From contig OX328128.1 in the NCBI GenBank assembly GCA_946811695.1, positions 78,438,606 to 78,502,605 on the forward strand: a DNA stretch of 64,000 nt. Reading direction: 5' to 3'. Shown one piece after another: positions 11,901-22,015 of the stretch. How positions within the stretch are numbered: position 1 is the stretch's first letter; each line of letters starts with the position of its first letter. Made by a program: the position numbers and the translations under genes. The notes under the pieces were generated by a model. The model was not told the origin of the DNA. It did no database searches and saw only the letters and a list, made by a program, of their open reading frames with translations. The DNA is from Gonocerus acuteangulatus. Taxonomy: Eukaryota > Arthropoda > Insecta > Hemiptera > Coreidae.

Positions 11901-14900
11901 ACAAAGCATTAAAAGGTGTAGAGCGGAAATTGATAAGGGAAAAGATAATGAATATTTTGTTAATATAAAAAATATTATAGAAAATATTCTTCTAGAGAAC
12001 ATTTTAGTTATGGCTGAACTCATCTAAAATACACATATGTGAGATGTTGTTCTTACATTAATTTTTAGAGTTTTTTATAAAAAGTCTGTCTTATGTTATT
12101 ACGCGAAAACCTTGAAAATGTGTTTGAACTTACCCCAGATGACGGTATTTCACATTTTCTTGTTTCTTTTCAATGGTAGAGTGTCGATTAAGTAGGGTGT
12201 CATTCGTTTACATTGGCTACTTTATTTGATATATTTTACCCGACATGTTTTGTGCTTTGTGTGGCACTTCTTCTAAGGCTTCCTCAGTAGGAAGTGCTCT
12301 AAGGTACAAACACACAAAAAACACTTAAGGCTAAGGCTACATCACTAAGAATAGCCATACTCAAAGGTTCTCTAGAACGGAAATATAGGGTTGGCAAATA
12401 AGTCCTTTCGGTTTTTGTATTCATGTTTTGTTTACAATATGTCACATTTATCTGATGCAATTAATCCCAACAGAGGACTGTTTATCCTATTTGTAATATG
12501 TAAACAGTTATGTCTGTCGACACTTGTTAAGATTAGGTCAGTATTGCGTTTGTGATCCAGCTGAGAAGATGGGCGGTAATTTATTGCATTATAGGCATAT
12601 TTTGCTGTATTATTTCAAAAAAGGAAAGCGAGCTGCAGAGGCTCATAAAAAAATATGCGGGGTCTATGGGGATAAAGCCTTTACAGAGCGCACGTGCCAA
12701 AATTGGTTTGCCAAGTTTAGGGCAGGGAATTTTGACATAAACGACGCACCACGACCTGGTCGTCCACAAGAAATTGAAAGCATTGATGTTAAGGCTATAG
12801 TCGATCAAAATCCTTCCCAATCAGTGCGAGAAATTGCTGAGGCCCTAGATATATCACATGCAAGCGTAGAAAATCATTTGCGGAAGCCCGGCTACGTTTC
12901 TAGGCTGGGTGTTTGGGTCCCCCACTCTCTGACCGAAGCCAACTTGGCAAAACGCATTTCCATTTGCGATTCCCTGCGAAAACGTCAAGAAAACGATCCA
13001 TTTCTTAAAAGACTTGTGGCAGGGGATGAAAAGTGGATTGTCTACGACAATGTGGTGCGAAACAAATCTTGGAGACCTAGCAACGAACCACCTGGAACCA
13101 CATCTAAAGCGGTATTGCACCCAAAGAAGATAATACTTTCTGTATGGTGGGATTTCAAGGGTGTGATTTTTTATGACCTGCTGCCACAAGGTAAATCAAT
13201 CGATTCCACTCTATACTGCTCACAATTAATAAAATTGAATGAATCAATTCGACGAAAACGCCCAGAACTGGCAAATCGAAAGGGTGTCGTCTTCCATCAT
13301 TATAATGCCAGGCCCCACACTTCGTTAGTCACCCGCAACAAATTGTTAGCCCTTGGATGGGATCTTTTGCCCCACCCTCCCTATTCACTGGACCTTGCTC
13401 CTAGTGACTACCACTTATTCCGGTCTCTACAAAATTCCTTAGGTGGAAAACGGTTTGAAAACGAACAGGGTGTCAGGGAGCACCTTGATCATTTTTTCGC
13501 TAATAAACCACAGACATTCTATGAGCATGGGATTATTCAGCTGATGGAGAGATGGGGTAAAGTAATAGAAAATAATGGACATTACATTGTAGATTAAAAT
13601 AAAAATTATGTTCAAAATATACAATAGTTTTCTTTCAACTTAAAAAACCGAAAGGACTTATTTGCCAACCCTATACAACAGGTAAAACGCCCTATATCTG
13701 CTTATGGCCTTCCGAGATCTAGTGTCTATCTGTGGTTACCATAAAAGTAGCATTCTTAAGCGCAGTTATTACCTCTTGTCGGACCACCACATGCCTCTTG
13801 CTTTCCTCATATCAAGAGACTTGAGGAATTGTTTGTATGTGATTCCCCTTGCCTTACTCATTTTAAGGGACATGGTGAGTTGTATGCGGATGGATGCCCT
13901 TTTATTTCGTATATCAATGTCAATGGAGTTGGTCCGTTTTATCCAAATGGTTTTCATTACTTGCCTCATATATAAAGACTAGAAACAGATAAATTCCGAT
14001 TCAATAAAATGCAATGTTTTCAAAAGCTGCATCTAATTCTAAATGCATGTTTTGCAGGTTACTACGCAGACCAGCTGTCAGTGGAACAGGAACTCAGAGG
14101 TAACACGACAGTAAGGATCAAACACGAAGCCAGGGGATTCCATTTGAACAATCTCTCCTATGCTGGTCCGATCGTCATGGGAGTCGGTGGTCAGTTACAA
14201 CATATTATATAACTTATACAGATTAGGACAAATTGTTGCATATATAATTTAAAACAATGCATTCATTTATATGTTTAACATATACCACTGGACCTCACAT
14301 CCCGCTATACCACTGGACTTCACATCCCGCTGTACCGCAGCACCTCACATCCCGCTATACCACTAGACCTCCCAACCCGTAGAGCCCCAGAACCCACTAC
14401 AGAGCAGAGACATTCACATCTCGCTATACCGCATTATGTAATAATTAAATTAAAATGTCACATTATTTGGAATGAGGCCATATAATCATAACATAAAAAC
14501 AAAAATCTTCTAAAATAAGAATTAGATTTTTTGCATTATTTATTGTTAACAACTGTATTCTAAAGCAGGCTACACACGGTCAGGCAGGCCTGTCAGTTGG
14601 CCTAAACAGGAAAGCCGGACGCCTAAGTGTGTATATATTCCGACCGCCTGAACAGTCTTAACTGACAGACCGGCCGGAATATATTCACGTTCAGGCGACC
14701 GGCCTTCAGGCGGACTGTTCAGGTCTAACTGACAGACCTGCCTGACCGTGTGTAGCCTGCTTAAGAAACTGATGTTATATGGCCCATTTGTGGATTTCTA
14801 CAGATTAAATAAAGCAAAGCCCAGACATTTCTGTCCAGGGTTTGGCAGAGATTTAGGGAAAAGGAGAAATTAGTTTTGATTAAAGCGCTTCTTGTTGGTA

Positions 14901-17124
14901 TTAGTATTTGACAGATTGTATGCAATACACAGCCAATTTAAGCCTTGAGAAGTAAAATCAGAGATGATCTAATGAACCACAGGTAAATTAGAAATTATTG
15001 GAAATGTTTTATTAATAAATATTGATTAATTAGTGTTCTTACAGGTTTTATAGTGGTAGCTGCTTGCGTTATGACATTCGAAGCTCGAGACTCTGCAGCG
15101 AAGGTAGTACCGACTCCACGAACCAGGGCTCCATCACAACGCAAGCCTCCATGTAGAGGAAGTCGTCGTTCTACTTCATCACAGACCAAGTGGCCCGAAG
15201 GATCGCCAGCTTCGGAACTCTTGGCTCGTCGAGCTATGACTGCTTCTTTTGTACAGTTTTCAAGAGAACTTGGGAACCGTCCCTTAGGCAAATCTCCATC
15301 AGCTCCCGATCTCAATGCAGCGCCAGATCCTCAACCTTCCCCTAGGCTCATGTACAACACTCACTTGCTCAATCCGCATGTCCTACTCCAAAGGCAGGCC
15401 TTGAGCGTGGACAACCCGGAGTACGGATGTTTATCACCTCCTAACAAGGGTTCTCAAGCTTCGATGGCTCTAGATCTGCATCTAGAAAACCCTGTTACAC
15501 TCAGAGTGAAGGACAGGACACGAAGATCGGATACAGCCAGGCGACACATGTTCGTCCGTCAGCAACCAGTAGAAGAGGATGAGAGGTCGCACTCTTCATC
15601 TCCGAGGTATGTATATTTCTAACTACTTGTTCGTTGATGATTCGTTCTCCAAATGATAAATCGTCTGATGTTGAATATCCTTCAGTCGGGAATTCTTCCC
15701 TCAGAATTTCGCTCATGCGGGATTAGAACTATTCTATCTAATTGAACGGGCTATATGATGCTTTACATATGCTTAATGTGTTTTCATTCTACAGAATCTA
15801 TGACTATGGCCATACTCAGTTGTGATAACTAATTGTGACTTGGATATGCACAAGTAGCCTTAGCCCTACTTGTTTTTATATATATGTATTATAAGTTACA
15901 ATACAGCATTTACAAATCGCATTAGTATTTCTAAAGTGACACAACTCAAAAATCGGTGTTTTTCAGTTATGACTATGAAAGACATGGTAAATATCTCTTT
16001 ATCAACCTGTGTGACCCTTCCTGACATAATGCTAGGCCCCCTTCATAGGCAAGAGTAACACATTTTCAGTTGACTTTTATTTTAAGTTGTGTCTTAAGAA
16101 ATACTTGTGTTACTTTAGAAATACTAGTGTCATTTTAGAAATACCAGAAATATACTCTTACTCAGTAACTAAATTATAGTTACTGAGTAAGAGTATATTT
16201 AAGGTTATATTAGATGGTTGTTGTTTAATAAAGAGAGTAGGGCACAAATCAACTAAATGATTGACAAATCAATTAAATTTTACTTATGACTAATCAATCA
16301 TGGGACAAAATAAGTTAATCACAACTCGAGTTAATCATTAATCATAGGTCATATTAACCATATGTGAAGTTAGTCATCAATCATTACTCGTCAATCATTG
16401 ATAGTCTGTACTAATGATTGACATGACTGACGTAAATACTTTTAGTATTAGGCTAATACCAATTTGTTTACACATACTATCTATACATTGGGCTTTGGAA
16501 CTCCTTCATGAACCAGTTAATCATAAATCAAGGCCTTTTTTTAATCTTTAATCTGAGTAAGGTTAGTCAGTAATCATCAATCATTAGTCAAAACATGTTT
16601 TAATCATTAATCAAAAACTAGAAAACATTAGTCATGAATAAATATGATTGATCAATCATCAATCTTTAGTCACATCCCGATTACTTCTTTAATCATTAGT
16701 CATTGTTCACAGTTTGTTGTTTATAAGAGGCATGCCAATTTGTATATATTATGCGTTTCCCCTTGATTTAAGTAAATAGTATGATTACGGTCAGAACTGG
16801 TTAGTATCTCAGATAATCTTTTTTCATATTTATGACAAATTTTAATCGAATTGACAAGGAATTGTTTGATAACATTGCAGATACTACAGAGATGAGTACA
16901 GGTCTCACTCGACTCCTCATTCGAGGCGTGAAAGTATGGCGAAAACTCCAAAAGGATCTCAAGAAGAACGTCCTCCTCGATCCAGTTCTGCAGACACAAG
17001 ATTAAGAAAAAAATCTACATCTAGATCAGCATCAGAGAGATCACAACTCACTCCAGAAGAACATCCGAGGAGAGAATCTGAAATCATTGTTATAGAACCC
17101 GAAGAAGATGATGAAATTGACTAA
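3819..17124 (+). CDS. TMEM200-like two-pass transmembrane protein gene (five coding exons)
   Basis: Coding exons are 3819-3924, 8562-8708, 14058-14189, 15045-15606 and 16881-17124. Every junction is GT-AG and the phases agree (1,1,1,2), giving 396 residues. Visible: a short basic N-terminus; membrane segment 1 at about residues 64-86; a short loop with sequons at N100 (NTT) and N116 (NLS); membrane segment 2 at about 118-140, with the motif YAGPIVMGVGGFIVVAAC followed by FEARDSAAK; and a long polar Ser/Arg-rich tail ending in an acidic stretch. Two close membrane helices with a G-P-x-x-M-G-x-G second helix followed by a charged stretch resemble animal TMEM200 proteins; that assignment is from memory. 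The sequons suggest an extracytoplasmic loop and a cytosolic tail. A splice acceptor just before the first ATG implies at least one upstream exon. The cellular role is unknown to me. The gene structure is secure; the family name is less so. Confidence 0.85.
4335..4990 (+). repeat. ~143-bp satellite, about 4.5 units
   Basis: gtaaacccccccttctaatg then aaccgatttag recurs at about 4503, 4646, 4788 and 4932, with an older unit at 4360. Intron 1 of the TMEM200-like gene. Confidence 0.88.
5040..5068. repeat. (AT)n microsatellite
   Basis: Uninterrupted AT dinucleotides. Similar tracts at 8918-8972 (followed by AC), 25250-25321, 26975-27036 and 45605-45646. Confidence 0.95.
5378..5830 (+). repeat. 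41-bp minisatellite, about 11 units
   Basis: Unit ttcattagagacctgtggga catcaagccct with variants; the last units degrade (gacttggaggaaaacaag). Confidence 0.92.
6183..6435 (+). mobile_element. MITE, same family as 10194-10461
   Basis: Begins catgggcgtatataagg, ends cacgcccatg, with an imperfect 8-bp duplication (gacaagct / gacaaaat). The inner sequence shares tagttcataaaa, gtaatagcgttttag and ccccggaaatggtc with the other copies. Confidence 0.85.
7807..8436. mobile_element. 630-bp element with ~40-bp inverted ends
   Basis: Left end cagctggatacttacgtatt then agcttcaacgcaggtt; the right end is its mirror (aacctgcgttgaagct ... cagctg). No recognised coding capacity. Confidence 0.7.
8562..8708 (+). 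CDS. TMEM200-like gene, coding exon 2 (first membrane helix)
   Basis: Acceptor tgtttcag/ga and donor ctag/gtaaca. It encodes residues 36-84, including the hydrophobic segment ACKALSFGLLLMFIGTAMA. A Helitron-like end begins only 26 bp after the donor. The frame fits the flanking exons (phase 1 in, phase 1 out). Confidence 0.85.
8734..8912 (-). mobile_element. Helitron-like 3' end (minus), start lost in an AT microsatellite
   Basis: Begins A/CTAGCTGACCCGACAAACTT, the reverse of a ...CTAG/T end, and runs into aatagagattcatttatata and then (AT)n/(AC)n to about 8990. Confidence 0.5.
9777..10035 (+). repeat. ~65-bp degenerate tandem repeat
   Basis: Units with gagggttaccttgg, aggtctttg and aaggcc recur three to four times. 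Apparent frames here are not supported as coding. Confidence 0.5.
10194..10461 (-). mobile_element. MITE with CATGGGCGT ends and 8-bp target duplication
   Basis: Ends catggacgtata and tatagacgcccatg; the 8-bp duplication aggttacc is at 10186-10193 and 10462-10469. The surrounding repeat also occurs uninterrupted near bases 60-130, where the empty site can be read. An 8-bp duplication fits hAT-type MITEs; no transposase is encoded. Confidence 0.88.
10958..11425 (+). repeat. Dispersed repeat R1 (with SINE insertion)
   Basis: Shares ccatcgaaaattgctt, agctttcgaatggt, gattctaagtaccc and atggtttcattcgtttt with copies at about 285-605 and 49675-50105 and with a reverse copy near 57715-57860. No coding signal. 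Confidence 0.75.
11154..11219 (-). mobile_element. 5'-truncated SINE copy (minus)
   Basis: T-run followed by tatggtgcatctgcatcg, the reverse complement of the family tail. Flanked by actccaaatgtt at 11142-11153 and 11220-11231. Related repeats at the window start and near 49.86 kb show the empty site. Confidence 0.85.
12386..13673 (+). mobile_element. Complete mariner element, mellifera-like
   Basis: 1,288 bp flanked by TA. Terminal inverted repeats of about 31 bp begin TAGGGTTGGCAAATAAGTCC and are mirrored at the right end. It sits in intron 2 of the TMEM200-like gene, in the same orientation. Length, TA duplication and transposase all fit the mariner family. Confidence 0.97.
12524..13597 (+). 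CDS. Mariner transposase, intact frame but second catalytic Asp replaced by Tyr
   Basis: A 357-codon frame; the family start is more likely the Met at 12569 (342 residues). N-terminal helix-turn-helix, then the WVPHSLTE linker and the catalytic domain. Numbered from 12524, the DD34D triad should be D168 (in GDEKW), residue 260 and D295 (in LAPSDYHLF). Residue 260 is Tyr (HHYNARPH; TAT at 13301) where the family has Asp (GAT/GAC). D168 and D295 stand; the 34-residue spacing between 260 and 295 is preserved. Without the second acidic residue the enzyme should not cut DNA. Resemblance to the mellifera subfamily (DNVVRNKSW, QNSL) is from memory. Confidence 0.95.
   Translation: MLRLGQYCVCDPAEKMGGNLLHYRHILLYYFKKGKRAAEAHKKICGVYGDKAFTERTCQNWFAKFRAGNFDINDAPRPGRPQEIESIDVKAIVDQNPSQSVREIAEALDISHASVENHLRKPGYVSRLGVWVPHSLTEANLAKRISICDSLRKRQENDPFLKRLVAGDEKWIVYDNVVRNKSWRPSNEPPGTTSKAVLHPKKIILSVWWDFKGVIFYDLLPQGKSIDSTLYCSQLIKLNESIRRKRPELANRKGVVFHHYNARPHTSLVTRNKLLALGWDLLPHPPYSLDLAPSDYHLFRSLQNSLGGKRFENEQGVREHLDHFFANKPQTFYEHGIIQLMERWGKVIENNGHYIVD
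14058..14189 (+). CDS. TMEM200-like gene, coding exon 3 (loop and start of second helix)
   Basis: Acceptor tttgcag/gt and donor ggtg/gtcagt, 132 nt. It encodes residues 85-128: the end of helix 1 (GYYAD), the loop with two N-glycosylation sequons, and the start of helix 2 (NLSYAGPIVMGVG). The preceding intron contains the mariner element. Confidence 0.87.
14280..14385 (+). repeat. ~29-bp tandem repeat
   Basis: taccactggacctcacatcc cgc repeated about four times with variants. Confidence 0.8.
14563..14762. mobile_element. 200-bp MITE with ~36-bp inverted ends
   Basis: Begins aagcaggctacacacggtca, mirrored at the right end; the inner part is also rich in GGCCGG/CAGGCG inverted motifs, so the whole unit can fold. 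Intron 3 of the TMEM200-like gene. No clear duplication. Confidence 0.8.
15045..15606 (+). CDS. TMEM200-like gene, coding exon 4 (second helix and cytosolic tail)
   Basis: Acceptor ttacag/gt and donor ccgag/gtatgt, 562 nt. It encodes residues 129-315: the rest of helix 2 (FIVVAACVMTFEARDSAAK), then a polar tail rich in Pro, Ser and Arg with no domain I recognise. It ends in phase 2. Confidence 0.88.
15684..15760 (+). repeat. Short dispersed repeat, copy also at 19311-19385
   Basis: Both contain attagaactattc, atctaa and gaacgggctata. Origin unknown. Confidence 0.6.
16150..16198. repeat. Perfect 21-bp hairpin
   Basis: tatactcttactcagtaact is mirrored exactly after a 7-nt loop (aaattat). Intron 4 of the TMEM200-like gene. 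Confidence 0.85.
16240..16720. repeat. TAATCA/TGATTA-rich degenerate repeat
   Basis: Irregular repeats of ttaatcattaatca-type sequence fill nearly 480 bp of intron 4, on both strands. No clean period. Confidence 0.6.
16881..17124 (+). CDS. TMEM200-like gene, terminal coding exon
   Basis: Acceptor cattgcag/a. The exon completes an Arg codon and continues YYRDEYRSHSTPHSRRES, then a Ser/Arg/Lys-rich stretch, ending with the acidic tail EPEEDDEID and TAA at 17122-17124. Its charge matches a cytosolic tail. The first AATAAA I see downstream is at 17946-17951; the real polyadenylation site is unknown. Confidence 0.82.
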
Positions 17125-17380
17125 ATGGTTTTTTGACCTTTCATGTAGGTAAAAAAATAATGTTTTTTTCAATGTCCTCCATGATATTATTTTAATCAAT
17201 CTTTAAAATGTTTTTTACTTTCCCTTATAAATGTACAAAATCCCATCGTTATTTTTTACATTGATTATACCAGTTTCTACATTAATTCTATATTTTGATT
17301 AATTTTAAGTCAAAAATGTTTTGCAATAGAACTATTCTCATCTGAAAAAATTATAAATTTGTATTTTGAGTAAATAATAG

Positions 17381-17815
17381 TCGGCACCCAGGGCCTCCGT
17401 TGGGAGGGGAGGCATGGTAGACAATTGGTCAGGGGACCAGGTGTCATTTTTTAAACTCGAATTATTCGAAATTACAAAATTATATACCTAAGTATAGTTC
17501 ATATGATTATTATTGAGAACAACCAATGGATAATACTTGCTACGGATAATTTCTAATACAAGCTTTAAATATTGTCAGTCCGACAATGTGTAGCCCCAGG
17601 AAGTGCCAAAGTATCTTAGACAATACGTAAATTTCCCAATCCGTTCAATTACAAATGTATTTAATTTTGTTTCCAGAGAGATATCAGTTTTAAATAATTC
17701 CATTATTAGTTTTTGGTAATGTTAATGGATGGTGGTGGAGGGGGTTATGTGGCCCGCGTGAAGTTATTTGGACAGGGTAATTCTTTTCGGAGGCCCTGCC
17801 GGTACCCGATTTTGA
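17381..17815. repeat. Weak inverted-repeat unit
   Basis: tcggcacccagggcctccg at the left and cggaggccctgccggtacccga at the right are imperfect mirrors; the region is more GC-rich than its surroundings. Confidence 0.35.
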
Positions 17816-17951
17816 AGGATTGAAGAAAGATCAATGCTAATAACCACTTTTTTAGCGCGGTTCCTTTTAAACTTCAGTACTGAGTTTCAAGGCTAGGCCC
17901 CCAACTTCAATGCTCTGACTCAGAAACCACAACGAGAATGATAGCAATAAA

Positions 17952-20809
17952 TGAAATTGTGATTGGAGGGACAACTTGACATTTTGTGGAATTTTTTTAA
18001 AGAATTTGATGTAGTAAACCTTATGCATATGCACTATCTGAGGCACTGTACGTTAACAGCCTGTGAAAATAAGCCAAGGAGTAATGTAAGGCGACAGTAA
18101 CACACTTTGAAATATTCACATGAGCCTCGCTGGAGAAATGAGTATAAGCACTAACCAGAAGGCTGTGCCTATTCTATTCTACTCATGCAATATTCTCAGA
18201 TACTGTACAAGGGTGTTATAAGACATCTGTAGTTCCTCCTAGAGTTATTGATTCTAGTCACATCAAGGTGTAATGACTGGAGAAACCTATTTACGGATAT
18301 CCATCTTTTAGGAGTGACACTTGGCTGTCATTTATGGGCACTGAGATATCAAGAAATAGCAGAAAAACTGCAATTTCAATTGTAAAACACTTGTTATTCT
18401 GCCGTTGATCCATGATCTGACTAGAAAGCGAAATGATCACCAACATTTCGGCCAAATTTAAAAGTTTAGAAATGCATTTTAACATAACATCTAGTAAATC
18501 CTCCCAAAGGTTAGTAGCTCTAATAGTTATCTTTAAATTAAGGAGTGTTCAGCTACCTATCTATCAAGAATATTAAAACAGATGTTTTGTGCAGTACTGA
18601 GAATGATGTTATGATTTAGAAGATATTAGTAAATCTATAGACAAAAGTATTTTTAACTAAAGCAGTACTGTGAGTTTCTCCCTCCCTCTGTATTTCAGGA
18701 TGAAGATATCTCAACTTGCCTTCATTCTCCAGATACAAAACAAAATCAATATGCTTATGGCAGGCAATGATGTAACTATAGCCGGAAAAGTTCAATTTTG
18801 CATGCATGAAATTTTGGGGGAAATATTCCCGAAGACAGTTCCACCATTTGCAAACTCCCATTTAAGAATCAACACTATACCTGATACATTATAGTTTTTA
18901 TAGTCATTTTTATCAGTTATAAAACTGATTACGTCTCGTTTAAGACTAGGAAAGATTTTTGAGTGGTCAGACAAAGGTAATAGTTTCTAATAGTTAGCTA
19001 AAGCTAAGACTAAAAATGTTTTTAACCTCCTAGTGATAACGTTATAACAGACAGAATTTTTACCGCCAATTTCTTGCACAGGGAAAATAGGCCATGCCCT
19101 ATTCCTCCAACTAAACCATCTATTTGAACTGGCTATTGCTTAAATTGTTTATAGCCTTATCTTTGGCTAAGTAATGAGAAATATTAAACACTATCTCTTT
19201 TGCCTGACCTCTCAAAGCCTTCCCTGGTCCTAACAAGACATAATCAGTTTTTATTTAGTTTAAAGTAGCGTGTTGTTAATTGGAATTGAAATTCAAATGG
19301 CGGAACCGATGGGAATATTTCCCTCACAATCTCACACATGCGGAATTAGAACTATTCCATCTAAGTGAACGGGCTATACCACTGCAGCATACCTTATGTG
19401 TGACAAATATCTGAGAAGGTTGGAGAATCGCTCGGGAAGATTTGTATCCATTTAGAATGGAATTCAAAATGAAGAAACACATCCTTAAGAACCCAACGTA
19501 AAGGTCCTCTTTTAGGAAAGATGAACATTGTTGCAGATATCTATACAAAGCTTCACATGAAAGAAAACTCATCTAATATTAATTCCAAAACTGCTGGGAA
19601 TGTGTTGTACTGTTTCAGTAGCCTACATCCGTCCCCATGTAGTCAGTCTCAACCCAGCCCCGTCCACGAGGCTTTGTCTCAACCCAAATAATAACTCAGT
19701 TCTCTCTTCCCTCTATATTTAATTAATGCATTCTAAAAATGCTTATTTCAAGCTTTTACTTTATTTTTTGACAATTTATGGCCTGTTTTATGTTGATTCA
19801 AGTCTACATTTTTATATAATTAGCACATATTTATTATAAGTCATCATAGTATGTTTATGACTTTGTTATATTTTGTATTTTTAACATTGCTTAGGATTTT
19901 ATTAATTGTTATTGTGTTTTTGTATCAAAGCACTGAAGACGGGGGATTAGCATTTAAAGCGCTTTGTGCTAAGGAATAAAAAATCTCTTTTTTAATCCTT
20001 CAAAATAAAAAACAATCCATTTTGTTAATGACAGCAATAAGTAACTTATCTATTTTCATTAAAGGCTCAATACCATTTAATTTATTGCTGTTCTTTAAAA
20101 AAAGTATTTTCTTGAGTGAAATTAATTAAAATCTCTAAATAGATATTTTGAATGAATTAAAAAAATAAATAAATTCTGTTTGTGAATAAATAGTGAAGTA
20201 ATATCTGTTTTTTTAAGATGAACTAAGTAATTTACAAGAAGAAGCTCGAAATAAACCATTAAATTCTACAAACGTTCTTATAATAATATTGATAAAATTA
20301 ATTTAATACTATTAAACAAATAGAAAAAAAAAAATTAAAATACTCTACATATCCGTCAAGTTTTTAAGTATACTTATTGTATATATTGAGAGTCCTCTAA
20401 ACAAAATCTAAAACTAATATATTTGAGGAAGAAAACAATAATCTTAGTAATAATGTATGTGTTCAATTATAATTTTTAAATAAAATAAAAAAATATTATT
20501 ATAAAGGAATTGAATGAAAGGAGACATGATATATTTATTTTGTTATTTTTTAACATTATAACAGTTGTAAATAGATAATATTATATATTTAAGGCTTCAA
20601 ATTTTGTAAGTTTGTAGAAGCCGATCGAGATTTACATTATTTAAGGTGTTGTAGATTGTAAATATCTTTATCTTATTCATGAGTTAGTGCACTTTACTTA
20701 TTGCCAGCTTTACACATTTCTAATAATCAAGAATTTACTATTTTATATAAAGCTATTTCAGCAAAAATATTTATATGTGTTTTAAGAGTGAAGTTAGGCA
20801 ACAAGGTGA
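17952..20809. other. Intergenic, AT-rich, no gene seen
   Basis: No frame with family resemblance. A possible LINE 3' tail at about 19925-19985 (ctgaagacgggggattagca ... gtgctaaggaataaa) has a weak relative at 50828. Confidence 0.5.
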
Positions 20810-20909
20810 TCATTTCTCTGTTCTAAAACAGAGCATTTTCGTCGGCATCACAAATAAATGGTGAGAGACTATTGTAGGATGTAAACAGTGTAAAAAAACA
20901 TTAGTGTAG

Positions 20910-22015
20910 GACAAGTGTAGGTTGTGAACTGTGTAAGAGGATGAATGTGAGGCACCATGACTGACTGGTAGGGCAAGTGTAGGTTGTGAACTGTGTAAGA
21001 GGATGAGTGCGAGGCACCATGACTGACTGGTAGGGCAAGTGTAGGTTGTGAACTGTGTAAGAGGATGAGTGTGAGGCACCATGACTGACTGGTAGGGCAA
21101 GTGTAGGTTGTGAACTGTGTAAGAGGATGAATGTGAGGCACCATGACTGACTGGTAGGGCAAGTGTAGGTTGTGAACTGTGTAAGAGGATGAGTGTGAGG
21201 CACCATGATTGACTGGTAGGGCAAGTGTAGGTTGTGAACTGTGTAAGAGGATGAGTGTGAGGCACCATGACTGACTGGTAGGGCAAGTGCAGATTGTGAA
21301 CTGTGTAAGAGGATAAATGCGAGGCACCATGACTGACTGGTAGGGCAAGTGTAGGTTGTGAACTGTGTAAGAGGATGAATGTGAGGCACCATGACTGACT
21401 GGTAGGGCAAGTGTAGGTTGTGAACTGTGTAAGAGGATGAGTGCGAGGCACCATGACTGACTGGTAGGGCAAGTGTAGGTTGTGAACTGTGTAAGAGGAT
21501 GAGTGTGAGGCACCATGACTGACTGGTAGGGAAAGTGTAGGTTGTGAACTGTGTAAGAGGATGAATGTGAGGCACCATGACTGACTGGTAGGGCAAGTGT
21601 AGGTTGTGAACTGTGTAAGAGGATGAGTGTGAGGCACCATGACTGACTGGTAGGGCAAGTGTAGGTTGTGAACTGTGTAAGAGGATGAATGTGAGGCACC
21701 ATGACTGACTGGTAGGGCAAGTGTAGGTTGTGAACTGTGTAAGAGGATGAGTGTGAGGCACCATGACTGACTGGTAGGGAAAGTGTAGGTTGTGAACTGT
21801 GTAAGAGGATGAGTGTGAGGCACGATGACTGACTGGTAGGGCAAGTGTAGTTTGTGAACTGTGTAAGAGGATGAGTGTGAGGCACCATGATTGACTGGTA
21901 GGGAAAGTGTAGGTTGTGAACTGTGTAAGAGGATGAATGTGAGGCACCATAATTGACTGGTAGGGCAAGTGTAGGTTGTGAACTGTTTAAGAAGATAAGT
22001 GTGAGGCACCATGAT
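20910..22015. repeat. 62-bp minisatellite, 18 units
   Basis: Units starting gggcaagtgtaggttgtgaa repeat every 62 bp from 20910 to 21964 with few substitutions (atgaatgtg, atgagtgtg, atgagtgcg variants). No stop occurs in any minus-strand frame, which yields three overlapping artefact frames of 339-408 codons. Confidence 0.95.

Noticed and set aside
12524..12568. Upstream Met of the mariner frame as the true start
   Set aside because: Family proteins begin close to the KKGKRAAEA helix, so Met at 12569 is more likely; the catalytic numbering is still given from 12524 for clarity.
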